Source of the DNA: Candidatus Poribacteria bacterium
Lineage (GTDB): Bacteria; Abyssobacteria; SURF-5
Direction of reading: 5' to 3'
DNA length: 64,000 bases
Assembly: GCA_016215705.1 (NCBI GenBank)
Contig: JACRIR010000209.1
Span: forward strand, 22,461 to 86,460
Shown: in pieces, positions 6,846 to 14,533 of the stretch
How the letters are laid out: each line of letters opens with the position of its first letter
How positions within the stretch are numbered: position 1 is the first letter of the stretch
Program-made: the position numbers and the translations under genes
The notes under the pieces: model-generated
What the model was told of the DNA's origin: nothing
The model's input: the letters and a program-made list of their open reading frames with translations, nothing else
The model's database searches: none

Positions 6846-9464
6846 TCAAACAGGCAGTATGATCTCCACCGTGGTTCCTTCGTTGATCTTGCTTCTTATG
6901 TTCATGCTTCCATTATGCGCTTCCACGATCTTCTTGCAGATAGAAAGGCCCAGTCCTGTGCCCTTTGTCTTGGTCGTGAAGAAGGGCTGTTGGGCGTGCT
7001 CCAGATTCTCTTCACTTATTCCGCAGCCGCTGTCGGTGATAGAAACACTCAAGGTTCGCGTACCGGCGCATTCCTTGAAACCTGAACGTATCCAGATGTC
7101 GCCCCCTTGGCTCATCGCTTCTGTCGCATTAGAAAGGAGGTTTGCCAGAACCTGGACAATCTTTCCGGCGTCGACAACTATCTCCGCTCCTTCCTGATCC
7201 AGTTCGAGATGAACGGCAAAGCCTTGAATCTTACTGGTCACCGTAGTCAAAGCCTGTTTCACAATGTCACGGAGCGGCCAACGCAAACGTTCAAGCGCAA
7301 CCGGCCTTGAATGTTCCAACAAATCCTCGATGATACGGTTCAGCGAGGTAATACCATAATCAATTTCGTTCAAAATCTCCTGCCTGCTTTTGTTCTCATT
7401 CAGTTCTTTCCGGATAGTGTCAACTCCCATGCGAATATTCTGCAGGGGATTCCTGATTTCGTGAGCCACGACTGACACCATTCGGCCAATCGATGCAAGG
7501 CTTTCGGCTTGCTGGAGCTCCGCCACTTTTTTGCGGACTGTCGCATCGAGACTCTCCGAAAGGAGTCGGTAGCGTTCTTCAGACCCGCTCAATGCTCTCA
7601 GATACAGGCTGTTTCGCATGGCAATAGCGGCATGGTCGGCAAAAGCCGCTGCCAGCCGGGCGTCGTCAACGGTGAACCCCCCGGGCTTGTTCGCAAGCCC
7701 TATGATACCGACGGTGTTTCCGTCCAGAAGAAGCGGGGCGAAAAGAACGTTTTCCAGCTTTGCGTGGCCGGGTGGCAGAAATGTTGTCCATGTGGACTCT
7801 GGGAAATTGTTTTCATACACGGTTTTCCCCGAGCTATATGCTTGGCCGCGCAATCCTCGGATCGGCATCGGGGCGGAAGGGTCAACATTGCATGGCATTC
7901 CTCCTGCCTCCAGGAACACAACCTCGTTTTGCGTTCCATCCTCGCTCAGGAGGCCAATATATCCGCCGGTTGCTCCAACCAGGCTCCTGCAGGACTCGAA
8001 TATCGCCCTTGCGGCTTTCTCAAAATCCTGGTGTTCGAGGATAGAGTGAGAACTTCGGAGTAACGCCGAAGCCTCTTCGCTGTGTTTGCGCGATTCCTCA
8101 AGGGCTTTTCGAATTGTCTCTTCTGCCAAGTTGCGGTCGGTCGTATCGCGGACGACAGCGAGACCCCCCACGATTTCACCCAACACATTGAAGAGCGGAG
8201 AATAATGCGCTGCAAAGAATCCTTGCCGACCTGTCTCCGGCACGAGGTACGGCCTGTCAGATGTAAGGTTCGTCTCGCCTGCAAGCGTTTTGGCGAAGTA
8301 TTTGTCTTCCTCTGTCTCCTTCAAGAACGGGAAGACATCGAAAGCGCATCTGCCGAGGGCCTTTTCCTTGCTGACTCCGCTGATACGTTCCATTCCGGGA
8401 TTCCATACGGTGTATCGGAATTCACGGTCAAAGGCGAGGATGCCGTCAACGCTGCTGTTGATCAGATGTTCGGAGAATTCCTTTTCGGCTCGCAGTTGCT
8501 CTTGAGCCTTCTTGCGTTCGGTAATGTCATCAATGGCGAGGAGAATCGTGCCGGCGCCTACGCTTTTTCGATAAATCTGGCGGCCATTAAGTACCATCAC
8601 TCTGCGACCGATGCCCGTGAATGTGTTTTCTACCTCGAAGTCTTCGAAATGAGTTCTGTTTGACAAGATATCTTTCAACAATTCCTGCAGTTTGGGAATG
8701 TTCCACTGACCGCTTCCAAGATCGGAGACAAGCCTATTAATTGTTTCTTCTTCTGAAACCCTGAATGTCTTATAGAAAGCCCGATTAGCCGAAACGACTC
8801 GCAGGTCAGCATTAAGAACAAGGAGAGGTTCTCGCACAGTTTCTACAATGCTCTCGGCGTAGGCTCGTGCCTGCTTCGCTTCATCTTCCGCCTTCTTGCG
8901 CTTGCTGATATCTCGAATCAGCCATCGCACGCCCGTCAATACGCCCTGTTGGTCTCCAATAGCGGTTGCGGTTATTGCAGCATAGAAGACAGCCCCTCTT
9001 CTCGGCTGCATGCGCACTTCCCAATTCTCCACTCGATCAACCTGCGCGTGCCGGGAAAGACGAGCGAGAAAAGATTTTCGCTCCCCTTTGGCCAGAAAGA
9101 GAACCAACGGTTTGCCGATAAGAAATTTCTGCGTGACGTTCAGCAAGGCCGAGGCGCCACGATTGGCCTCTAGGATGATGTGGGCGGCATTGGTTACTAA
9201 GTAGCCGTCCGGAGCAAACTCGAACAACTCCTGATAGCGATGCCGTTCTGCCTCGGCGGTCTGGCGGGCAGCGGCAAGTTCCTCATTTTGCTGGCGAAGT
9301 TCCTCGTCCGCGACCTCTAATTCTTCCAGAGTGTTCATCAATTCTTCGATGACTTCCGGCAAGACATCGTCCCTTCGAATCTCCGCGCCAGTGCTGCGAC
9401 TACTCAGTTCCGTGACCCGTCGTCGCAACTCTCCTATCTTGCGATCAAATTCGGAATATTCCAT
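6846..9464 (-). CDS. Multi-PAS/GAF sensor histidine kinase
   Basis: An 872-residue soluble hybrid-type sensor. It starts with a coiled coil (EELRQQNEELAAARQTAEAE, about residues 30-70). PAS domains follow at about 72-195 (FAPDGYLVTNAA), 205-320 and 330-450, the second and third ending in the DITERKKA/DTTDRNLA linkers. A GAF domain lies at about 475-625 (GATGGYIGLL). HisKA carries the phospho-acceptor His668 in VVAHEIRNPLQN, and HATPase_c has N, G1 and G2 boxes (NLLSNATEA, DSGCGIS, GTGLGLSICKK). No receiver domain and no transmembrane segment are seen, so it senses a cytosolic ligand or redox state. It is the last gene of the minus-strand run after CheB and CheR-PAS, 246 bp downstream, and its coiled-coil N terminus resembles the CheR-PAS linker. 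No response regulator is present in the window. Confidence 0.93.
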   Translation of the reverse strand: MEYSEFDRKIGELRRRVTELSSRSTGAEIRRDDVLPEVIEELMNTLEELEVADEELRQQNEELAAARQTAEAERHRYQELFEFAPDGYLVTNAAHIILEANRGASALLNVTQKFLIGKPLVLFLAKGERKSFLARLSRHAQVDRVENWEVRMQPRRGAVFYAAITATAIGDQQGVLTGVRWLIRDISKRKKAEDEAKQARAYAESIVETVREPLLVLNADLRVVSANRAFYKTFRVSEEETINRLVSDLGSGQWNIPKLQELLKDILSNRTHFEDFEVENTFTGIGRRVMVLNGRQIYRKSVGAGTILLAIDDITERKKAQEQLRAEKEFSEHLINSSVDGILAFDREFRYTVWNPGMERISGVSKEKALGRCAFDVFPFLKETEEDKYFAKTLAGETNLTSDRPYLVPETGRQGFFAAHYSPLFNVLGEIVGGLAVVRDTTDRNLAEETIRKALEESRKHSEEASALLRSSHSILEHQDFEKAARAIFESCRSLVGATGGYIGLLSEDGTQNEVVFLEAGGMPCNVDPSAPMPIRGLRGQAYSSGKTVYENNFPESTWTTFLPPGHAKLENVLFAPLLLDGNTVGIIGLANKPGGFTVDDARLAAAFADHAAIAMRNSLYLRALSGSEERYRLLSESLDATVRKKVAELQQAESLASIGRMVSVVAHEIRNPLQNIRMGVDTIRKELNENKSRQEILNEIDYGITSLNRIIEDLLEHSRPVALERLRWPLRDIVKQALTTVTSKIQGFAVHLELDQEGAEIVVDAGKIVQVLANLLSNATEAMSQGGDIWIRSGFKECAGTRTLSVSITDSGCGISEENLEHAQQPFFTTKTKGTGLGLSICKKIVEAHNGSMNIRSKINEGTTVEIILPV

Positions 9465-9709
9465 GTCTACAACCTAACCGGTATTGGATGCTCCATTCAT
9501 TTGCCGACAAGAGAAAGAGAACAACTCAACTCAACTCAACTCAGGCTGGTGTAACATTAATATAACAATATTGAGTCTTGCATCATCCTTGTCCGGAAGC
9601 AAGTAAGACGTTACTCGCCATGGTGAGCCCTTTTCCCTCCAATCCTTCAGTCCCTTTTGGCCTCCGCCTCTTTTAACCGGAACCATGAACTCGGAACCAT
9701 GAACCCTCC
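9465..9709. other. Spacer with AACTC microsatellite and AACCATGAA units
   Basis: The gap between the kinase and cheR-PAS contains four tandem AACTC units (about 9523-9543) and two GGAACCATGAAC units (about 9678-9706). The AACCATGAA motif returns as a longer array at 54507-54572. No terminator is evident, so read-through from cheR into the kinase is possible. Confidence 0.5.
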
Positions 9710-11578
9710 TTAATGTGTCTCCCCCTCCTCCATCAATATGATGACGCCTTCGATTTCCTTCGTGGCGCCGATCAAAGGCGAGCTGGTCACATGGCATTGT
9801 ATCGCCTTGCCACGACGGCTTATGGCGTCCACGGTCGCTTCGTGAATGTCGGTTTCTCCGGCAAGCACTGCGCGAATGAGTCCTTTCAGTTGCTCGACCG
9901 GCAGCCCGATATCCAGATTCAGGAGGAACTGGTCCTTCACCTCATCGGCCCGCAGTCCCCACAAGTCTTCCGCCTTCTTGTTCCAATTGGTGACTTTGAG
10001 GTTTCGGTCCACGACAACTACTCCCATGCGTACCCCGCCAATAATGGATTCGAGGAAAGCGTTCATCTGATTCAGCATATCGGTGCGCTCGCGCAGCTCG
10101 TCATTGATCGTGTTCAGTTCCTCGTTGGTGGCTTGCAGTTCCTCGTTCATGGTTTCCATTTCCTCGCTGGAGGACTGGAGTTCCTCATTTGTGGTCTCGA
10201 GTTCTTCGACGGTAGACTGCAATTCCTCGTTTGTAGTCTCGAGTTCCTCGCTCGAGGATTGGAGTTCCTCATAGGCGCTCTCAAGTTCGTTCGTGGACTG
10301 TTCGCACTCGCGCTCCAACTGATTATAACGAGTTACGTCGGTGAATGTCATGCTCACGCCAAGGGAGATTCCGCTGCTGTCAAACAGAGGCACTAGATAG
10401 ATATCCAAATACTGAGGTTCCCTTTCGGGGAAAGTTCGTTCCACGTTTGTGATGTAGACCGATCTCATCTCCGAATAAGCCTGTTTGATACGCGAACGGA
10501 GTTCCAACGGCCGATACGAAACTTCCAGTTCGTGAAAGGGTCGGCCCACATCCCTGATGTCCAGTCCGAACAGAGACAATGCTTCGGCATTCGCCATCGT
10601 CAGGTTCTCATTTTGGTCCACGACCATCTGCGCCGATGGAGCTCTCTCGAAGACAGCTTCCTGCAGTTGGGGGTACGGAGCCTGAAGCTCACGCGCCGCG
10701 GCGCAGCCGGCTTCGACCACGACTGGCGCGCGTCCTTGCAGACGGATAGCGCCGGGTGTCTTCTTGAAAATGCGGTATTTCAGGTTTGTCGGCACAAAGA
10801 GATTCGTGTGCGTGAGTATCATTTCCGCCTTACCCAGAAAGAGGAACCCGTCGTCATTGAGGGCGAAGTGCAGGCGGCTTAGTATCTTATTCTGAGTCTC
10901 GGAGTTGAAATACATAAGGGTATTGCGGCAAACGAGCAGGTCGATGCGCGAGATAGGAGAGTCCTTCATAACGTCATGAGCCCCGAAAATAGCAGAACGG
11001 CGAAATTCAGGCGAGAAGGCGTGACGGTCTTGTGCTCGGGTGAAGTATTTGTCTTTGAATTCGGCGGGGAACCCCTCCATTTGCGCGTCGCTGTAAAGCG
11101 CATGGCGCGCTTCATTCAAGGCGTTTTCGTCTATATCCGTGGCATATATCTTAACTCGTTTCTTGAACTGCTCCGCCCCCAAAGCTTCCGCAAACACGAT
11201 GGCAAGGCTGTAAGCTTCCTCGCCCGAGGCGCAGCCCACACTCCACACTCGGATGGGCTCCCCTTCCGGTTTTCCCTCGATTATCTGCGGGACAACTTCA
11301 TGCGCAATGTATTCCCATGCGGGCGCATCCCGGAAAAAACTGGTCACGTTTATCAGAATCGTATTGAACAGATGGGCGAACTCGTCGGGGTGTACCTCGA
11401 GGTAATCCATGTAATCGCCGTAGTCTTGTTTGTTCACCGTCTGCATTCTCTTGTTGACACGGCGCATCAGGCTCGTTCGCTTGTAACCGGTGAAGTCGAA
11501 CCCGCGCTCCCTTTTTATGAATTCAAGGAGAGCTTCAAATTTGGGGTCGTGCGCAGGGTCCTTCTTCTGGTCGGTCAT
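9710..11578 (-). CDS. CheR-type methyltransferase fused to coiled coil and PAS domains
   Basis: 622 residues. The CheR N-terminal all-alpha domain (about 15-65, GYKRTSLMRRVNKRM) is followed by the SAM-dependent methyltransferase domain (about 75-270), with VWSVGCASGEEAYSLA for SAM binding and LLVCRNTLMYF late in the fold. Then come a PAS domain (about 310-420), a striking coiled coil of EELxTxN heptads (about 430-500) and a terminal PAS domain (about 505-620). This is the CheB/CheR-PAS architecture found in non-chemotactic sensory proteins; here the CheB half is a separate upstream gene. Its ATG overlaps the cheB stop by 4 bp (ATGA), indicating translational coupling. Since no MCP, CheA or CheW lies nearby, the methyl acceptor may not be a classical chemoreceptor. 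Confidence 0.93.
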   Translation of the reverse strand: MTDQKKDPAHDPKFEALLEFIKRERGFDFTGYKRTSLMRRVNKRMQTVNKQDYGDYMDYLEVHPDEFAHLFNTILINVTSFFRDAPAWEYIAHEVVPQIIEGKPEGEPIRVWSVGCASGEEAYSLAIVFAEALGAEQFKKRVKIYATDIDENALNEARHALYSDAQMEGFPAEFKDKYFTRAQDRHAFSPEFRRSAIFGAHDVMKDSPISRIDLLVCRNTLMYFNSETQNKILSRLHFALNDDGFLFLGKAEMILTHTNLFVPTNLKYRIFKKTPGAIRLQGRAPVVVEAGCAAARELQAPYPQLQEAVFERAPSAQMVVDQNENLTMANAEALSLFGLDIRDVGRPFHELEVSYRPLELRSRIKQAYSEMRSVYITNVERTFPEREPQYLDIYLVPLFDSSGISLGVSMTFTDVTRYNQLERECEQSTNELESAYEELQSSSEELETTNEELQSTVEELETTNEELQSSSEEMETMNEELQATNEELNTINDELRERTDMLNQMNAFLESIIGGVRMGVVVVDRNLKVTNWNKKAEDLWGLRADEVKDQFLLNLDIGLPVEQLKGLIRAVLAGETDIHEATVDAISRRGKAIQCHVTSSPLIGATKEIEGVIILMEEGETH

Positions 11579-12207
11579 GTGGCGTCACCTCTCATCACGA
11601 GAGTCACAATGGCTGACGAAATTTCGGGCAGTGGCAATACGAAGTCCACGTCTCCCGTCTGAATGGCTGCGGCCGGCATGCCGAAAAATTCCGAGGTTTC
11701 CTCATCCTGCGCAATCACGGTTCCCCCCATCTTCTTTATAGCACGCACGCCCATCGAGCCGTCACTGCCTGTGCCTGTTAAGACTATGGCGATCGCACGC
11801 TCCTTGTGACTGGCGGCTACCGATTCGAATAGCAGGTCGGCCGAAGGCCGAACGAAATGGACCAACTCCGACTCGGTGAGTGAGAGGGAACCATCGGTGT
11901 TCACGAGGAGATGCCGGTTTGGGGGCGCAATATAGACGGTGCCGGCCGTCAATACATCGTCTTTCTCCGCCTGTTTGACTCGCAAAGGCGTGTGCCGGGA
12001 TAATATGTCGGCCATCAGGCTGCGGTGTCTCGGATCAAGGTGTTGGACCACAACAATAGCGGCCGCAAAATCCATGGGCAACCCGCGTAGAACATCCTCG
12101 AGCGCCCTCAGCCCCCCCGCTGATGCAGCTATGGCCACGATGTCAAAACCTGCGCCCGAGAAAAAAGATACCTTCTCTGCTTTGCCTGTTTTCTCACGCT
12201 TCATCAT
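11575..12207 (-). CDS. CheB-type methylesterase catalytic domain (no receiver)
   Basis: A 210-residue protein consisting of the CheB effector domain only. The catalytic triad is visible: Ser29 in AIAASAGGL, His56 in VVVQHLDPRH and Asp149 in TGTGSDGSMG. The usual N-terminal receiver domain that controls CheB by phosphorylation is absent; instead about 20 charged residues precede the domain. This receiver-less form is typical of genes placed beside CheR-PAS proteins. It starts the minus-strand sensory operon and is divergent from the tat operon across a 279-bp gap. The reaction would be hydrolysis of glutamyl methyl esters or deamidation of glutamine on a receptor. The partner is unknown. Confidence 0.92.
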   Translation of the reverse strand: MMKREKTGKAEKVSFFSGAGFDIVAIAASAGGLRALEDVLRGLPMDFAAAIVVVQHLDPRHRSLMADILSRHTPLRVKQAEKDDVLTAGTVYIAPPNRHLLVNTDGSLSLTESELVHFVRPSADLLFESVAASHKERAIAIVLTGTGSDGSMGVRAIKKMGGTVIAQDEETSEFFGMPAAAIQTGDVDFVLPLPEISSAIVTLVMRGDAT

Positions 12208-12352
12208 TTATGCGCCTTGAGAGCCTCTAATTCAGATCAGCCGGACGGCACCGCGCGGAGAATTGGAAACTGTAGCGACTACCCTCACCTCACTTTTTGT
12301 TATTCTATCACAGATCTTGTCAAGAATAAACTGTCCGGGACTGTTCGCCAAT

Positions 12353-12381
12353 TTGCAAACGGTGTCGAACGGTGCTAAAAT
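12353..12381 (+). promoter_or_regulatory. Predicted sigma70 promoter of the tat operon
   Basis: TTGCAA (12353-12358), a 17-bp spacer and TAAAAT (12376-12381, five of six matches to the -10 consensus). It would start transcription near 12388, about 100 bp before tatA. Confidence 0.5.
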
Positions 12382-12406
12382 GGAAATGTTGGAACGTTGT
12401 GAAAGG

Positions 12407-12436
12407 CGCCTGACGCCGAACGTGTCAGGCGTTTTT
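12407..12436 (+). terminator. Intrinsic-terminator-like hairpin in the tat leader
   Basis: CGCCTGAC (12407-12414), a 9-nt loop and GTCAGGCG (12424-12431), followed directly by TTTTT (12432-12436). It lies about 20 nt after the predicted start point and 50 bp before tatA. It could be an attenuator for tat, or the terminator of a very short leader RNA. Confidence 0.7.
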
Positions 12437-12486
12437 CACCAAAAAGGGTGCAAGAAATGAAATCTGAGAGTAGGGAGGTGAGTTGA

Positions 12487-12690
12487 TTGCTCGGCAATAT
12501 CGGCCCGACAGAACTGATTCTCATACTGCTTATCGTCATGCTTATTTTTGGGACAAGCAGAATCACCGGCATCGGTAAATCGCTCGGTACTGCGATACGC
12601 GATTTCAGAGATAGCATGAAGGGCGAGCCTCCGCAAAAAGAAAAGTCGCCGGAACAGAGCCCCAAGGAAACTGGCAAGTCTAATGAATGA
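12487..12690 (+). CDS. tatA: Sec-independent translocase TatA
   Basis: A 67-residue protein with one N-terminal membrane helix (ELILILLIVMLIFG), a short hinge and an amphipathic helix (ITGIGKSLGTAIRDFRDSMK), then a charged, proline-rich tail: the standard TatA/TatE plan. The start is TTG 12487, preceded by GGGAGGTG six bases upstream; no ATG suits. The usual FG hinge dipeptide is present as FGTS. TatA oligomers form the channel that moves folded twin-arginine proteins across the inner membrane. It overlaps tatC by 8 bp, and the twin-arginine sulfatase at 56010-57647 is a likely substrate. Confidence 0.93.
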   Translation: MLGNIGPTELILILLIVMLIFGTSRITGIGKSLGTAIRDFRDSMKGEPPQKEKSPEQSPKETGKSNE

Positions 12691-13399
12691 CGTGAAGATG
12701 ACCTTCATCGAGCACCTTGCGGAGCTCAGAATAAGGTTGATGAAGGGGCTTGGCGCGATCGCAGTCTTCTCGGTTCTTGGATATCTTTTCCGCGGACAAA
12801 TCCTGGCAGTAATCAAGAAACCGCTCGGCGAGGCGATTCAGCTTCATGCGTTCGACCTTTTTGAGCAGTTCTACGCGTCGTTGAAGCTTGCGTTCTATAC
12901 CGGCCTTTTCTTCGGATTGCCTTTTTTCGTCTACCAGATTCTCATGTTTTGTCTGCCTGCCCTGAGACCGAGCGAAAGACGAATGGTCGTTGGCGGGCTC
13001 ATCTCCGGCGTTGTACTCCTCTATGGCGGGATAATCTTCTCATATATCCTGATACTGCCGCAGCTCATGGCCCAGCTCTCCCGTTTTTTCTCGACAGGCG
13101 TCGAGCAGACCTTTTCTTTGACCATGTACGTTGACAAGGTTTTCCATTTTGTTATCGCGTTTGGCCTGGGATTCCAAATGCCCATAGTGCTTGTGGTGCT
13201 CGTGCGTGTCGGCGTGATCTCCGTGGAGACACTGCGGAAAAACAGGAAATATATGATAGTCCTGATCTTCGTCGTTGCGGCTGTTCTCACTCCGCCCGAC
13301 GTGATATCACAAATGCTGTTGGCAATTCCTCTCATGTTCCTCTACGAGGTGAGCATCTGGGTCTCCATTTTGCTCGGAAGGGGTGAGCGCTCGGCATGA
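12683..13399 (+). CDS. tatC: Sec-independent translocase TatC
   Basis: A 238-residue polytopic protein with six predicted helices, the twin-arginine signal receptor of the translocon. The family N terminus FIEHLAELRIRLMKGL and the first loop before FYASLKLAFYTGLFFGLPFFVYQ are clear, as is the FGLGFQMPIVLVVLVRVG segment with its conserved glutamine. It starts within the last codons of tatA and its stop overlaps the tatB start (ATGA), so the three genes are translationally coupled. The length is typical. Confidence 0.95.
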   Translation: MNDVKMTFIEHLAELRIRLMKGLGAIAVFSVLGYLFRGQILAVIKKPLGEAIQLHAFDLFEQFYASLKLAFYTGLFFGLPFFVYQILMFCLPALRPSERRMVVGGLISGVVLLYGGIIFSYILILPQLMAQLSRFFSTGVEQTFSLTMYVDKVFHFVIAFGLGFQMPIVLVVLVRVGVISVETLRKNRKYMIVLIFVVAAVLTPPDVISQMLLAIPLMFLYEVSIWVSILLGRGERSA

Positions 13400-13761
13400 T
13401 GGGTATCGGACCGATGGAGATAGTGGTTATCCTCGTGGTGACCCTCCTCGTGGTTGGCCCGGAGAAAATGCCGGAATTAGCCCGCTCTCTCGCAAGGCTG
13501 ATGCGCGACGTCCGCAGAATGATGGATGATGCGCGCGGCCAGATCGAAGAGATCACTCGCGAGGAACTCTTAAACAAGAAAGATGTCGACTCGTACTATC
13601 GCGATGTCGTTGACACCGTGAAAAAGTCGATCGATGCGCCCGATATCGATACTATCGGCCAGGAGATCAACAAGGAGATGGAAAAGGCCATCCAACAATT
13701 GGAAAAAGAACCCGAGGAACCGCCAAAACCGGAAAACCCGCCCGCGCAACCCTCGCCGTAA
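13396..13761 (+). CDS. tatB: TatB-like Sec-independent translocase component
   Basis: A 121-residue protein with a single N-terminal helix (MEIVVILVVTLLVVG), then GPEKMPELARSLARLMRDV, which carries the Pro-Glu-Lys-Leu/Met-Pro hinge typical of TatB, followed by a long charged helical tail ending in a proline-rich segment. TatB docks on TatC and receives the twin-arginine signal. The gene order A-C-B differs from the enterobacterial A-B-C. Assignment as TatB rather than a second TatA rests on the GPEKMPE motif and the longer tail. Confidence 0.88.
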   Translation: MMGIGPMEIVVILVVTLLVVGPEKMPELARSLARLMRDVRRMMDDARGQIEEITREELLNKKDVDSYYRDVVDTVKKSIDAPDIDTIGQEINKEMEKAIQQLEKEPEEPPKPENPPAQPSP

Positions 13762-13800
13762 AGAGGCGAAAGGGGAAAAAGAAGGAAGGAAGAAAAACTC

Positions 13801-14469
13801 CTAACCCCGGGTGCCCACGCCCGCCGCGCCTTGTTTGGGCCGCAGGGTGAAGGCATAGAAGTTATACGGATAACTGTAATCGACGTGGTGGACGTCAACA
13901 AAATTAAAATCGACCCGCAGCGCATCCTCAAATGTCCTACGGTCTTTGATGCATTTCCCTCTATCAAGCTTACATATTATTCGGGCGGGAATATCCAGAA
14001 CGTTTTCGGGCAACATGCAATCCACAATCACCACGATAGCCTCGCTTTTGCAGACACTGGCGATTTCCTTGAGGGCCTTTTTCATGCTCTCCATGTCAAT
14101 ATGATGAAAGATAACAATGCTGAATACGAAGTCGAAAGTTTCTCTCTTAAAGGGTAAAAGGGTAACGTCTCCACAAACGAATTGCAGCCGCTTTTGCGAC
14201 TTGCCTGCGAGATACTTCGGATTGATATCGAGCGCGTAGTAGTTGCTCTCGAACAAATGAGCGTACCTCCCTGTGCCGCACCCGACGTCAAGGATTCTTC
14301 CCCGCGCGTTCTCAGCAAGAAGCCTTTCAATATGCTTCAACGCTCTTTTCCTGCCAATCGAAAAGATTTCTTGGGAAAGATCATATATAAACGGAATCTC
14401 AAGGACTTGGTATATCTTCCGAGACAGCCTCTGGATCAGTCCCTGGTCAGGTTTTCTTTCGGATGCCAA
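13801..14469 (-). CDS. Class I SAM-dependent methyltransferase
   Basis: 222 residues with a Rossmann-type SAM site: motif I ILDVGCGTGRY near residue 60, an acidic residue in YALDINPKYL, GDVTLLPFKRETFDFVFS and a post-motif FHHIDM. There are no membrane segments, so it is cytosolic. It starts at TTG 14469 with AGGGAGGA 8 bp upstream. It is the last gene of the minus-strand block with two YfhO proteins and a GT-C enzyme, so a role in methylating a sugar or lipid-linked glycan is likely. The substrate is not evident. Its stop converges on tatB 40 bp away with no hairpin between. Confidence 0.85.
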   Translation of the reverse strand: MASERKPDQGLIQRLSRKIYQVLEIPFIYDLSQEIFSIGRKRALKHIERLLAENARGRILDVGCGTGRYAHLFESNYYALDINPKYLAGKSQKRLQFVCGDVTLLPFKRETFDFVFSIVIFHHIDMESMKKALKEIASVCKSEAIVVIVDCMLPENVLDIPARIICKLDRGKCIKDRRTFEDALRVDFNFVDVHHVDYSYPYNFYAFTLRPKQGAAGVGTRG

Positions 14470-14533
14470 CGCAAGAGTCCTCCCTGTTTCAACCTGGTCT
14501 GGCGAGGTCGGATTTGGGCTTCTTCACACAGGT

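Noticed and set aside
10083-10274. Regular direct repeats (GTTCCTCG-type) resembling a repeat array
   Set aside because: They are the codon-level image of the EELxTxN coiled-coil heptads of the CheR-PAS protein on the minus strand, not a CRISPR or DNA repeat.
12263-12460. Small plus-strand open frame before tatA
   Set aside because: It spans the predicted promoter and terminator hairpin, with no ribosome site or similarity.
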